A stretch of DNA of 64,000 nucleotides from Salinibaculum sp. SYNS191 (lineage in GTDB: Archaea; Halobacteriota; Halobacteria; Halobacteriales; Haloarculaceae): assembly GCF_037338445.1 (NCBI RefSeq), contig NZ_CP147840.1, positions 1 through 64,000 on the forward strand, given 5' to 3'. A program made the position numbers and the translations under genes. The notes beneath the pieces were generated by a model. It saw only the letters and a list, made by a program, of their open reading frames with translations, was not told the DNA's origin and searched no databases. Positions 43,575-52,031 of the stretch are shown here, in pieces (the first letter of the stretch is position 1; each line of letters begins with the position of its first letter).

Positions 43575-44059
43575 GTCGCTCGCGAGATCCCCTCGCAGAG
43601 CCGAAAGCCATCGGCGAGGACGTCGAGGCACTCGTCATAGACGCCGTCGACGGCCTACAGGCCGCGGGCAACGCCGAGGCGTTCTACGACGCCGTCGCGA
43701 CGGACGTGATCGGCCCGCGGACCGCCCCAACTGTGTCCTTTGGCGGCATCCCGCTGGTCGACGCCGACACGCTAGTCGAGATCAAGGCCTGCAAGCGCCA
43801 CGTCAGCAACGGCGCGCGCGGAAACCGGCCTGGGCGGTGGCTGATTCCCGTCGACCAGCTCGACGCAATGGTCTCCGAGAGCGGCGTGTTCCTGCTGGCT
43901 GTCTACGAGGAGCACGAGGACGCGAAGCGCCTCGTCGAGATGGTGATCGTCCCAGCGACCCTCCTGGAAGAACACCTGCGCGATAGCTGGTACGAGGTCG
44001 ACCGCCACGAGCAGGAAGTGGCGCAATTGCCCTGGCCCGAACTCGTCGGTCGGGGGTGA
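43571..44059 (+). CDS. PD-(D/E)XK nuclease-like protein
   Basis: The product is 162 residues from GTG 43571. The stretch GIPLVDADTLVEIKACKRHV contains an Asp, then E-I-K, as in the restriction-endonuclease or Holliday-junction-resolvase core. It is followed by a helical and beta part (GRWLIPVDQLDAMVSESGVF) expected in the fold. It sits near a J-domain protein and an integrase, so a DNA-processing role fits. The catalytic assignment is by motif only. Confidence 0.75.
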   Translation: MSRSRDPLAEPKAIGEDVEALVIDAVDGLQAAGNAEAFYDAVATDVIGPRTAPTVSFGGIPLVDADTLVEIKACKRHVSNGARGNRPGRWLIPVDQLDAMVSESGVFLLAVYEEHEDAKRLVEMVIVPATLLEEHLRDSWYEVDRHEQEVAQLPWPELVGRG

Positions 44060-44065
44060 CCGGCG

Positions 44066-44536
44066 ATGGCAGGTGAGGGCCAGACCCGGGCAACCCGCAG
44101 TCACACGCACGAGCGAAGCGCGGAACTTCGCGAGAAGATCGGCGAAGACCCCGCTCGCTTCCTCGACCGGCCGCTGTTCGACAGTGGCTCGCAGTATAAC
44201 ACGGAGCCGGGCTGGTTCATCCAGAAGCGCATCGAGGGCATCGACTCCAAGCGCGTCATCAACTTCTGGCTCCAGATCGAGCACCAACTCGACCGCGGGC
44301 CGCGCGAGAAGATCGTCGAGATGCTGGAGCGCCGGGCGTCGCGCCTGGACGAAATCGGCGAGCGCCCCGACCGCCTGGAAGAGCGCGACGGTCGGGACCG
44401 GCCGCCCGGTGAGTGGTACATCGTTCGCGATGGCGAAGCGAAACCCTGGGACGAGGTCGACCGGAACGCGGCCGGCGCTGGCGTGTCTGGAACTTCTCGG
44501 GCTCTCGCGACCGACGGAGGTGAGGGCGATGTCTGA
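44066..44536 (+). CDS. Helical hypothetical protein
   Basis: The product is 156 residues. It is rich in charged helices (SAELREKIGEDPARFLDRPL; FIQKRIEGIDSKRVINFW; LERRASRLDEIGERPDRLEE) and ends with WYIVRDGEAKPWDEVDRNAA and an acidic tail. There are no cysteines or spans. This kind of protein is frequent in haloarchaeal plasmid operons but I cannot name a function. Confidence 0.75.
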   Translation: MAGEGQTRATRSHTHERSAELREKIGEDPARFLDRPLFDSGSQYNTEPGWFIQKRIEGIDSKRVINFWLQIEHQLDRGPREKIVEMLERRASRLDEIGERPDRLEERDGRDRPPGEWYIVRDGEAKPWDEVDRNAAGAGVSGTSRALATDGGEGDV

Positions 44537-44948
44537 GATATCTATCGATTACCGACGGGCCCTACGTAACGCGTGTTCATGCACGGGTAGGAATACCGCC
44601 CCTCCTGAGTTTCCGCCAGACCCATCGTCGTCGTCATCCCCACCTTCATCTCCGTCGTGGGTAAGTAGTTGGAAAACCGCAACAACAGCCGTTACGGTAC
44701 CACTGAAAGCCGCTACAACTTCTGGAGTTATTGCTACCTCCATAGTCCTGGCCGGATCTTCTTCCGGCATAAGCGTAGGGGGTGCCTCAAACCAGACCAC
44801 TCAAACTGCCGAATTTGCGGGGTATAGTCTGAGGCGAACCACCGCAAACAACCACGGAAACGCGATACTCGGGAGTAGAGAGTCTCATAGAACCACATCT
44901 GCTATCTTAGCGCTACTTAGCGCACGACGACGGAGGTGGTTCAATTGA
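44529..44948 (+). CDS. Alternative plus-strand frame overlapping the opposite gene
   Basis: ATG 44529 follows GGAGGTGAGGGCG, the usual ribosome site of this operon, and the frame ends at a stop overlapping the TTG of the next gene, as elsewhere here. However, the product (MSEISIDYRRALRNACSCTG, then Ser/Pro/Thr-rich runs) is not acidic and reads like the shadow of the opposite-strand gene. One reading is that an insertion carrying the minus gene fused with an older start. Only one of the two is likely real. Confidence 0.35.
   Translation: MSEISIDYRRALRNACSCTGRNTAPPEFPPDPSSSSSPPSSPSWVSSWKTATTAVTVPLKAATTSGVIATSIVLAGSSSGISVGGASNQTTQTAEFAGYSLRRTTANNHGNAILGSRESHRTTSAILALLSARRRRWFN
44549..44800 (-). 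CDS. Opposite-strand small membrane protein inside the plus operon
   Basis: A minus-strand frame of 83 residues. A TATA-like CTATAC centred at 44825 lies about 25 nt before GTG 44800, as expected for a leaderless gene. The product has a clear span (EVVAAFSGTVTAVVAVFQLL) followed by a very acidic stretch (DGDEGGDDDDDGSGGNSGG), typical of real haloarchaeal proteins. It overlaps an open plus-strand frame (44529-44948). The composition favours this strand, the spacing signals partly favour the other. It may be an inserted gene or an antisense regulator. Confidence 0.5.
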   Translation of the reverse strand: MVWFEAPPTLMPEEDPARTMEVAITPEVVAAFSGTVTAVVAVFQLLTHDGDEGGDDDDDGSGGNSGGAVFLPVHEHALRRARR

Positions 44949-45097
44949 CTGGTTGTATCACGCGGAACCCTGGCGAGTGTACCACCTGCGGAGCGGAGCC
45001 GAATCCAGCAGGAAACGACTGTTGGGAGTGCCCCAATTGTGGGCTGACTGGCTGCGGTATCAGCGGGTGCGAGCACGGAGGTGAGTCACGTGAGTAG
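44945..45097 (+). CDS. 50-residue Cys-rich miniprotein
   Basis: From TTG 44945 after GGAGGTGG. The product is TGCITRNPGECTTCGAEPNP, then CWECPNCGLTGC and GISGCEHGGESRE, with eight Cys including paired CxxC-type motifs, suggesting two zinc ions. TTG is a weak start, so the 5' end is uncertain. The stop overlaps the next GTG by a few bases. Confidence 0.5.
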   Translation: MTGCITRNPGECTTCGAEPNPAGNDCWECPNCGLTGCGISGCEHGGESRE

Positions 45098-45218
45098 TCT
45101 CCCCGACTCGTTGTCGGAACTCTCGCGGGTCTGCATCGAGTGTGGCGACCGCGTCGACGAGCAGTATCTCGACAGCGAGGGCCGCTGTGTGGGCTGTCGC
45201 TACGGAGGTGAGCGCTGA
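45090..45218 (+). CDS. 42-residue zinc-ribbon miniprotein
   Basis: From GTG 45090 with GGAGGTGAGTCAC upstream. The product is VSSLPDSLSELSRVCIECGD, then RVDEQYLDSEGRC and VGCRYGGER. Cys pairs CIEC and CVGC flank a beta hairpin, the signature of a single zinc ribbon. The stop overlaps the next ATG (TGATG). Possibly a nucleic-acid or protein-contact module. Confidence 0.6.
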   Translation: MSSLPDSLSELSRVCIECGDRVDEQYLDSEGRCVGCRYGGER

Positions 45219-45460
45219 TGGTCGAGCGGACCTACGAGGGCCAGCCGCTCGACGGTACCTACCAGCACATCACCGAGCGCCCGGTGCAGTCGCCCGACGA
45301 CCAGGAGGACGACGCCGACGACGTCGAGGCTGGTGAGACGGTCTACGCCACGGATCCCGAGCCAGACGGTGAGCAGACCGTCGAGAACGTGCCGATGCCG
45401 GGTGATCGGCCCGATGTCGAGGGCCAGAGCACGTTCGAGGACTGGAGGTGGTCCGCGTGA
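45218..45460 (+). CDS. Acidic hypothetical protein
   Basis: The product is 80 residues from ATG 45218. The sequence is strongly acidic and proline-containing (DDQEDDADDVEAGETVYATD), with almost no hydrophobic core and a single aromatic-rich C-terminus (FEDWRWSA). It is probably disordered and may be a DNA-mimic or protein-binding peptide. It overlaps both neighbours. Confidence 0.65.
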   Translation: MVERTYEGQPLDGTYQHITERPVQSPDDQEDDADDVEAGETVYATDPEPDGEQTVENVPMPGDRPDVEGQSTFEDWRWSA

Positions 45461-46365
45461 CGCGCGAGGACAAGCTCTGCCCACGCCCTCGCGAGCACGC
45501 CCTTCCTGGCGGTGACCTCGCCGTCTCGAGTCACTGGGTCTGGGGCGTCCGCGGCGCAACGACGGTTGCGGCGGCGGACAAGCCCTTGTACCGATTGCTG
45601 CTGGACATCCTCGCCGACGAGCATGTTCCCGATCTCATGTCGGCGCATCTCGCCTCCGAGTGCGACGATCTGGTCGATGTTCGCCAGACGGTGGTCGACA
45701 TCGATCGCGGTGTCGTGGGTGCTGACGGCCACGGCTATGGGATGTCGTTTTGCTTCAGAGTCCGGGACGCAATCGACGAATACCGTGACCGCGACCCACT
45801 CACGCTGGGCGCAGTCGGCTGCTCCGGCTCGAAGTACGAGGACGACCAGCCGATCCCCGCGAAAGCGCGGTACAAGGGTGCCTACTGGACGAACAAGCGC
45901 AGGTACGGAGAGACGTGCGCCGACGAGTGGCGCATCATCTCTGCCGAGCACGCGGTCCTCGACCCGGCGACGCCGATCGAGCATTACGAGAAGACGCCCA
46001 GCGACCTGCGAGGGATTCCCGTTGACTCGGACCAGCGCCTTCCGTCCGGAGACGACGTGACGACGCTCCTCGACAGGTGGGCGCTGGACGTCCACGAGGG
46101 GCTGTCAACGTGGTTGTCGAACGTTGCTAGTGGTGTCGATCCCCGAGACGTAGAGTTAGAAGTGCTCCTCGGTCGGGACTACCGCAAGCCGCTGGAGGAC
46201 CGTCATGTCTTCGACGCACTCCTTATACCCGGCGAGCTGTCGGTGTCGTTCCCATTCCAAGATGTTGCGCAAGCCCAGGGTGGGATGTTCGAGCAGATCG
46301 ACTGGATGGGCGACGAGGTCGATGCTGCGACCGAGGCTGTCACTGACGGAGGTGAGTCGCCATGA
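45457..46365 (+). CDS. DUF6884-like protein
   Basis: The product is 302 residues. I chose GTG 45457, which overlaps the previous stop and has GGAGGTGG upstream; an in-frame GTG at 45448 is the alternative. A central segment (LTLGAVGCSGSKYEDDQPIP, DEWRIISAEHAVLDPATPIE, HYEKTPSDL) matches the pattern of DUF6884-type domains, which recall YaaA-like proteins in their GCSGSK motif. The C-terminus is helical (DRWALDVHEGLSTWLSNVAS). DUF6884 proteins are common in phage and plasmid operons; their role is unclear. Confidence 0.8.
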   Translation: MTREDKLCPRPREHALPGGDLAVSSHWVWGVRGATTVAAADKPLYRLLLDILADEHVPDLMSAHLASECDDLVDVRQTVVDIDRGVVGADGHGYGMSFCFRVRDAIDEYRDRDPLTLGAVGCSGSKYEDDQPIPAKARYKGAYWTNKRRYGETCADEWRIISAEHAVLDPATPIEHYEKTPSDLRGIPVDSDQRLPSGDDVTTLLDRWALDVHEGLSTWLSNVASGVDPRDVELEVLLGRDYRKPLEDRHVFDALLIPGELSVSFPFQDVAQAQGGMFEQIDWMGDEVDAATEAVTDGGESP

Positions 46366-46664
46366 CGGCGAAGTACAGCACCGGCTCGGACGACGACCAC
46401 GTCCGGCGCTGGGACCGTGACCGGCTCTACACGCTGGCGCAGTGGTCGAGCAAGCCCTTCGTCGGCCACCGTCACCGTCACGAGACCGTTGACCACCGCA
46501 TCGTCATCGCCTACACGCACGGGGTTGGCGTCGACGTCCGTCACGAGGTCCGCTCGAAGGACTCCGCGAAGTTTCCCGACGAGTGGGCCACTGTCGAGAG
46601 TATCGAGGTGCGTGACTACGGCGCCCAGCACACCAGGAAGCCGGAGATGAGGTGGTTAGAGTGA
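46362..46664 (+). CDS. Small hypothetical protein
   Basis: The product is 100 residues from ATG 46362 with a GGAGGTGAG site. It is His/Arg-rich (RHRHETVDHRIVIAYTHGVG) with a beta-rich core (VDVRHEVRSKDSAKFPDEW) and ends with RKPEMRWLE. The function is unknown. It overlaps the next gene by 4 nt. Confidence 0.7.
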   Translation: MTAKYSTGSDDDHVRRWDRDRLYTLAQWSSKPFVGHRHRHETVDHRIVIAYTHGVGVDVRHEVRSKDSAKFPDEWATVESIEVRDYGAQHTRKPEMRWLE

Positions 46665-48469
46665 GCCTCGACCAGCCAGACGCCGACGTCGCCTATCGGA
46701 CGGCGGCTCGCCACGACTACCGGCGCCAGGAGGCTGTCGACACCACGACGGAGACCATGCCTGCGCCGGCTCGCCACGGCGCGAACGGTACCTTCACCCT
46801 CGAAGATCTCGAGCGGGACGCCGATGAACTTCGCCGGAAGTGGGGCCTTGACGATGATCGGCCGCTGCCCAACGGGAGTGCCTACCAGCACGCACGCGCT
46901 GCCTGGCTGGCGACGGACGATATCGTCGAGTACGACGACAAGGAGTATCGCGTGCTCTCCCGGGACTTCGAGCATCCCCACGACGACGAGGACGGTCGCT
47001 TCGCCGTCACGCTCGTGAGTTCGCCGTGGCGAGCTGGTCGCGAGATCGGTGGCGAGTACCGCGCGTTCTACAAGTACGACCTCACGTTGCGGCCAGTCGA
47101 CGACGACGGCGCGATCCGCTGGGGATCGACACCGGATCGCTCGTTCTCGGTCAAGATCCGCCCGCAGCGGGAGGACCTCATCCAGAAGGACGGTTCCTCG
47201 TTCGATATCCCGTACAGCGAAGGATCATTCCTGACTGTCCAGGCGACGTGGCTGGAGGATATCACCGAAGCCATCGCTCTCGCGACGAAGTTCCTGGGCG
47301 GAGCGCTGGGCTACCAGTTGAAAGTTGACGATATCTGCCAGGACTCGGCACGCTTCACCAAGGCCGAAGTGCATCAGCGCATCGAGCGCGTGAAAGAGCA
47401 ACACGTCGTCCAGACGATCCGCCAGTCTGCGGATCTGCTGGCTGCCCACGAGGCCGACCTGGATACGCGCGGGAAGTACGAGGACGGCAAGTGGATGGAG
47501 TGCTGGCTGCAGACCGACGCCTGGGAGAAGCTCGGGTTCCCGGCGCTGGACGCCCAGCTCTCCATCAAGGTCTACTATCCCGACCACCCCGAGAAGTTGG
47601 AGTATCCGATGGATCAGCCGAAGGTCGAGGTCGCGCTGGAGGGCAAAGAACGCGTCTACGACGAGGAGCAGAACCAGCGTGTCCGCCGTGCGATTCCGAT
47701 GAACCGCTGGAACGAGGTGATGGCTGTCCTGGAGGAGGTCCTGCTGACGCACCTCTCGTGGGCCGACGTTCGCGAGGACCATCTCGTCGCCGACGACTAC
47801 AGTGACGGCCCCGACGCGCCACCGATTGCCTTTCAGAAGCCCGAGGGTCGCCGCGAGTGGCTGCAGCGCCATTACGAGAGTCTCGTGCCGCCGTTGTACC
47901 GGCAGGCGACGAGTCACCGAACGGACCTGGTGTACGACATCCTCGCGGCGCTTCGTGACGCGCCCGATGATGCTGCCGGGATGACTTACGACCAGCTGGT
48001 CGAGCAGACAGGCGCGGCGTATCGGACCGTGCGCAAGCACGTGCGCCGGCTGTGTGAGGCTGGCCCGGCTCGCGGCCCTGGAATCCTCGAACGCGAGCGC
48101 GGCGCCGTGACGCTGGTTAGCTGGTCGAGTCGCTTCCTTGAGGAACTCGGCCAGGACGTCCTCGACGAGATCAACCCTGGCGACCAGCCCGAAGATCGTC
48201 GCGACCGTGCCGAGGAGCGTCGCGAACGTCGCGAGCAGCGGCAGGCCGACCAGGAGGACGTCGACCGCGCCGAGTCGGTCGCTGCTGGTGAGGACGAGTC
48301 CACTGGTGGCGACGCCGGCGACGGCTCCTCGACGTGGCGCTACTTCGGAGACGTCGACCTCCGTCCCGACCAGCTCGCTCGCGCGCTCGACCAGGAGTAT
48401 CTCGACCACGACGAAGTCCGCGTTCGCGTCGACAACAGTCCGCTGTTCGCGACCGGGCCGCCAGGGTAG
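46661..48469 (+). CDS. Large conserved-type protein with C-terminal winged helix and coiled coil
   Basis: The product is 602 residues from GTG 46661, chosen for its overlap with the upstream stop and GAGGTGG site. The N-terminal 400 residues form a globular region I do not recognise (YHIQ-free; contains SFSVKIRPQREDLIQKDG and FTKAEVHQRIERVKEQ). A winged helix follows (AGMTYDQLVEQTGAAYRTVR, KHVRRLCEAG) near 440-475, then a highly charged coiled coil (EDRRDRAEERRERREQRQAD). It is the last gene of the plus-strand operon. DNA binding is likely. A replication or partition role is possible but unproven. Confidence 0.8.
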   Translation: MSLDQPDADVAYRTAARHDYRRQEAVDTTTETMPAPARHGANGTFTLEDLERDADELRRKWGLDDDRPLPNGSAYQHARAAWLATDDIVEYDDKEYRVLSRDFEHPHDDEDGRFAVTLVSSPWRAGREIGGEYRAFYKYDLTLRPVDDDGAIRWGSTPDRSFSVKIRPQREDLIQKDGSSFDIPYSEGSFLTVQATWLEDITEAIALATKFLGGALGYQLKVDDICQDSARFTKAEVHQRIERVKEQHVVQTIRQSADLLAAHEADLDTRGKYEDGKWMECWLQTDAWEKLGFPALDAQLSIKVYYPDHPEKLEYPMDQPKVEVALEGKERVYDEEQNQRVRRAIPMNRWNEVMAVLEEVLLTHLSWADVREDHLVADDYSDGPDAPPIAFQKPEGRREWLQRHYESLVPPLYRQATSHRTDLVYDILAALRDAPDDAAGMTYDQLVEQTGAAYRTVRKHVRRLCEAGPARGPGILERERGAVTLVSWSSRFLEELGQDVLDEINPGDQPEDRRDRAEERRERREQRQADQEDVDRAESVAAGEDESTGGDAGDGSSTWRYFGDVDLRPDQLARALDQEYLDHDEVRVRVDNSPLFATGPPG

Positions 48470-48979
48470 CCCGCCGTCTCCGGCCGGTTCGCCGGGTCGG
48501 TAGCTCCTGCCATCGCACTCGCTTCTTCTTTTCAGTCCGTTCCTGTAGTCAACATATACTATCTAGATACCTTCAATAACTATTCTTATACAATTCGCTT
48601 TCACTCGGGTGTTAACGGAGCGCCAGTAGATTATTTCACCACAACTGGCGCGAAACGGCCGGCAGTCCAACCCTCGATTCCGCCGGCTCGACGTCGTTCT
48701 CGGCCGGTGCCGGCCGGTCTGGGTGGCACAGCGGTCGGCCGGTCCCCCTTAGCGTTAGTGCCCCTGAGGGGGCACGGGTAAAACGGACCGGCCCAGACCG
48801 GGCCGGCCCTTCCCGCACCGCTACCGCAGCCTGGACTGTCGGAGGAGTCCCGGAGACCAGTCAATACCGGGAGTACGGGGGTAACGGCTGTTGGGAATAC
48901 TCCGACACGAGAACAGGCCAGATCTTCTTAGGCACCTTTCTGAGTTGAACGCCCCTGTGCGAAACTCCTGTACTTGATA
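48470..48979. other. Non-coding region with nested inverted repeats
   Basis: About 510 bases without a supported gene. Between 48716 and 48799 three nested pairs can form: GGTCTGGG (48716-48723) with CCCAGACC (48792-48799); GGCCGGTCC (48737-48745) with GGACCGGCC (48785-48793); and GTGCCCC (48758-48764) with GGGGCAC (48769-48775). The stretch is extremely GC-rich and also holds CGGCCGGTGCCGGCCGG. It could be a strong terminator, a cruciform replication or partition site, or a structured RNA. An AT-rich patch (48540-48600) precedes it. Confidence 0.5.
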
Positions 48980-49251
48980 TCAGTCACCCACTGACCAGTT
49001 GCTCTCCCAAGTGACCGGGAGTTCCGCAGTGTTGAGGACGTCTGCGATCTCGGCTGGCGTGACGCTGCCCTGTTGTTCAGCCAGCTGCATCAGTTCCGCC
49101 ACCTTTCCGGTCGGAACCGCGCCAGTGCCCCGGACATCCGGACGTAATACTTCGCGGCACTGTCGATGGCCTTGCTTTTCGTATTCTCGCCGCTGGCTTC
49201 GAGGAGCGCTTCAAGACGACGCTCCCTCTCATCGTTCATCCTGAGCCGCAT
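48980..49251 (-). pseudogene. RHH-like DNA-binding protein (paralogue 2), one frameshift
   Basis: Reading from ATG 49251, MRLRMNDERERRLEALLEAS and TKSKAIDSAAKYYVRMSG match the paralogue at 7545-7823. The frame then breaks at the C run 49128-49131. One extra base there restores GTGAVPTGKVAELMQLAEQQ and SVTPAEIADVLNTAELPV, giving 90 residues against 92 in the paralogue. It is either a recent pseudogene or a sequencing error. The upstream sequence (ACACACCCC, then CTAGTTTTTTT on the plus strand) is conserved with paralogue 1. Confidence 0.75.
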
Positions 49252-49287
49252 ATTTTTACACACACCCCCCAGTTTCCTAGTTTTTTT

Positions 49288-49352
49288 GGCCTTGTTGAAA
49301 CCCTCAAGTAGTGATAAGTTTCAGCGCCCGTGCTGAATAGAGTGCGCATATC
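49288..49352. mobile_element. IS-end-like relic
   Basis: GGCCTTGTTGAAACCCTC at 49288-49305 resembles GGCTCTGTTGAAACCCTC at 1709-1726, and both are followed about 30 nt later by a similar CTGAATA-AGAG stretch. No transposase is present between or beside them. They may be solo ends of an insertion sequence or copies of a very small MITE. The family was not identified. Confidence 0.4.
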
Positions 49353-49487
49353 TTGCACGGAGTCAACTAAAATCACTTATATATATACCGCTGTCTCACT
49401 GTCTTCGGGAAGATTCACATTCAAATAATGGACTTCTGACCTGTCCCTGAGAAACTATTATACCGCCAGCGTTGGCACGCTTCTGTG

Positions 49488-52031
49488 ATGGCTGTTGTGG
49501 GCATGACCGATGCCACCGCGAAGATTGCACGCTATCTAGCAATTACAATTAACCGCCTCATCGCTGGGCGATACAGTCGCAGGGAAGGTATCAGCATCGG
49601 AATCGTGATCGCCCTCCTCGTCGGATTGCCCTGGTACTTTGTGGTTCCCATCATTGATCCAGTTCTTTCTCCGCTCCCGACGGTAAGCTTCACCACGGAC
49701 AGCCTGACCGCGCTGTGGGGTATCCACGCCACCGTAATCACGCTGATTCTGGTTGCCCTCTCGTTTGCGTGGCAGTCTGTCCGCAATTTGCCGACCACTC
49801 CCGAAGTCGTCGAAGACCTCGCAAACAAACTCCGCTCGATCGAGACCATCACGTTTCTCTTCGCCGCGAACCTTCTCGTGGGCTTGGGTGTCATCCTCTC
49901 GACGGGTCAGTACGTCATGACAGATGTGGGACTGTCAGTGGGAGCATTGCTTCTTGTCAGCGTCGTCGTCACTATCCACCGTTTCTGGGTAGTATTCTCA
50001 CTCTTGCTCCACAACACGCTGGACGAGACGGTGATGAAATTCGCGGCGGCTGCACGGACAGGGAAGTACGGAAAGGCGAGCGGGAGCTACGACGCATATC
50101 TCGAACACTTCTTCGATGCTGCGAAAGCAGATATCGAGCAGAACCGCCCCCGACGACTCGAAGATACACTCGGGAATGTGACCTCGTTGATGATTGAGTT
50201 GGATGAGGAGGACCACGAAGTCGAGATTGATCAGCAACTACTTGGTTTCGTCAGGGATCGATACCTTGGTCTACACCGCCGCAGTTTAGAAAAACCGAAC
50301 GAAGAATTAGAAGACAAGGTTATCACGTCGTATGGAGCTATCTTCTACGGGGTGTCGATTACCGACGAGACGAAGATTGCCTGCTGGTCACTGGAGACGA
50401 TGCCACAATTTCTCACGCAGAAGCTTGCCGAATACCCTGAGAGCGGGGGTATCGAACAAATATTGTCTCGGTTCGAAGAGTTCCAGCACAAGGTTTTGGC
50501 CTCATTCGACGGGGCAAGTTCATTAGGAGAACTGGAGACCAGTGTAACAGTACTCGACGCTTGGTTCGCAACACAGACATCTCTGTGGCGTCGTTCAATT
50601 GAGGGCGAAAGCCGCACGGCGCTGGCGTATCTGCACCACCTCCTTGACGACATCTTCCAGTTTAGACGATACGAACACGCACCGCCAGTACCAAGAGGAG
50701 AAGAAGATGCAACAGACGATGTCGTTGGAGACGTGAATCGGCAGAAACAGCAACGAGCGGATCAGTATCGCGTAGCTATTAATCGGCTACGGTTTGCGGC
50801 GTATGGCTGGGTACTCAAACTGTTCCGTGCGGACGAACTCCAAGCAACGTTTCTGGAACACGTGCTCAGTGAGTATGCCGAGAGCAAACTTGATGACATT
50901 GAGAGACCTTCAGAGATCTATTTCGGGATGAGGGACGAGGGGGGTAGACTGAGTTACTGGGAGCGATGGAATCTCAATCATGCACTCGATGACAACTACG
51001 GTAGTGCGACCACAGGGATGTCTGTCAACACGTGGTTGCTGGACTTCTACTGCACCATGCTTGTCTGGACGCTTGACTTCGATACGATGACCGCCGTCCG
51101 AGATCGTTCTCCCGAGAGCAGTGTCATCCTCGAATCTGAGGCGGACCAGCACACAGTAGACAAGATTACCGACAGGATCGCCTCGTACCGCACCAACTAC
51201 CCACTCAAGAAGTTCCACGACGAATATCCACCAATCGACCAGCGGTGCAACGTTCTGATCCGCCACTTCAAAGACATCAAGACCGCACTCGACGAGCAAA
51301 AGCAACAGTGGGTACGTAAACAACCACTTGACGAAGGGCGGACGGATGGACTTGCTGAGAAGGTCAATTCACAACTGGAATCAAGCGGACTTCGGACAGT
51401 GCTCGCAGAGACGGGAGAAATCAAACAAGGAGAAGTGTTCGGTCCCGATGTTGGTGGCGATTTTAGTGGTGCTGTAGTGATGCCGCGTCGGATATTCGTT
51501 GACGATGGAGTGTCGACCTTCTTCGGTGACCGATTTACACAGCTGCTGCAACGGTACCGAAACTTCGTCGTGGAACATCTGAATTTCGAAGAGCGCACAA
51601 TCAACAAATTTGCTGAACTGCCCGACGTGCTCGCAGACATCGCTGCCAATCACGAAGTTAGAGCGTTCGTCGTTGAGCAAGTTGACGGTAAAACTGTGTT
51701 GCGCGATGATGACCGAAGTGAAAGAGAACACACCGATTCCCTCGGAAGCTACCTCAGCTTCTGTGATGTCCCTGTTGTCACTGAGTCAATGTCCGAGACA
51801 GCCGCAATTGCCGTCTTCGATGCTGAGTTCGAGTACGCCGAAGACGCAGACGATCATCCGATTTCTGTGTCGGTGACGCCTGGCGAGGATGTGGAGGGGT
51901 GGAATGCTGAGGACTTGGCCGACGGCGCTGACATTCGAGACAAGGTTCATGTCCAGTTTACCTATCGTGCCCACATCGACAGTACGGACAACAACGGCAT
52001 CGTTATCGATGTCCCGCGGGACACTTCATGA
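49488..52031 (+). CDS. Large protein with four N-terminal membrane spans, function unknown
   Basis: The product is 847 residues from ATG 49488; CTATTATACC about 30 nt upstream fits a leaderless transcript. Four hydrophobic spans lie in the first 180 residues (ISIGIVIALLVGLPWYFVVP; IHATVITLILVALSFAW; ITFLFAANLLVGLGVILS; VGALLLVSVVVTIHRFWVVF). About 650 residues of soluble, mostly helical sequence follow, without motifs I recognise. It lies next to Argonaute, toxin-antitoxin and another unknown large gene, so it is a candidate defence component. Sensing membrane damage is one possible role. Codon use looks ordinary. Confidence 0.85.
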   Translation: MAVVGMTDATAKIARYLAITINRLIAGRYSRREGISIGIVIALLVGLPWYFVVPIIDPVLSPLPTVSFTTDSLTALWGIHATVITLILVALSFAWQSVRNLPTTPEVVEDLANKLRSIETITFLFAANLLVGLGVILSTGQYVMTDVGLSVGALLLVSVVVTIHRFWVVFSLLLHNTLDETVMKFAAAARTGKYGKASGSYDAYLEHFFDAAKADIEQNRPRRLEDTLGNVTSLMIELDEEDHEVEIDQQLLGFVRDRYLGLHRRSLEKPNEELEDKVITSYGAIFYGVSITDETKIACWSLETMPQFLTQKLAEYPESGGIEQILSRFEEFQHKVLASFDGASSLGELETSVTVLDAWFATQTSLWRRSIEGESRTALAYLHHLLDDIFQFRRYEHAPPVPRGEEDATDDVVGDVNRQKQQRADQYRVAINRLRFAAYGWVLKLFRADELQATFLEHVLSEYAESKLDDIERPSEIYFGMRDEGGRLSYWERWNLNHALDDNYGSATTGMSVNTWLLDFYCTMLVWTLDFDTMTAVRDRSPESSVILESEADQHTVDKITDRIASYRTNYPLKKFHDEYPPIDQRCNVLIRHFKDIKTALDEQKQQWVRKQPLDEGRTDGLAEKVNSQLESSGLRTVLAETGEIKQGEVFGPDVGGDFSGAVVMPRRIFVDDGVSTFFGDRFTQLLQRYRNFVVEHLNFEERTINKFAELPDVLADIAANHEVRAFVVEQVDGKTVLRDDDRSEREHTDSLGSYLSFCDVPVVTESMSETAAIAVFDAEFEYAEDADDHPISVSVTPGEDVEGWNAEDLADGADIRDKVHVQFTYRAHIDSTDNNGIVIDVPRDTS

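Noticed and set aside
47225..48409. 394-residue minus-strand open frame
   Set aside because: Antisense to the 602-residue wHTH gene, Leu/Val/Arg-rich without motifs.
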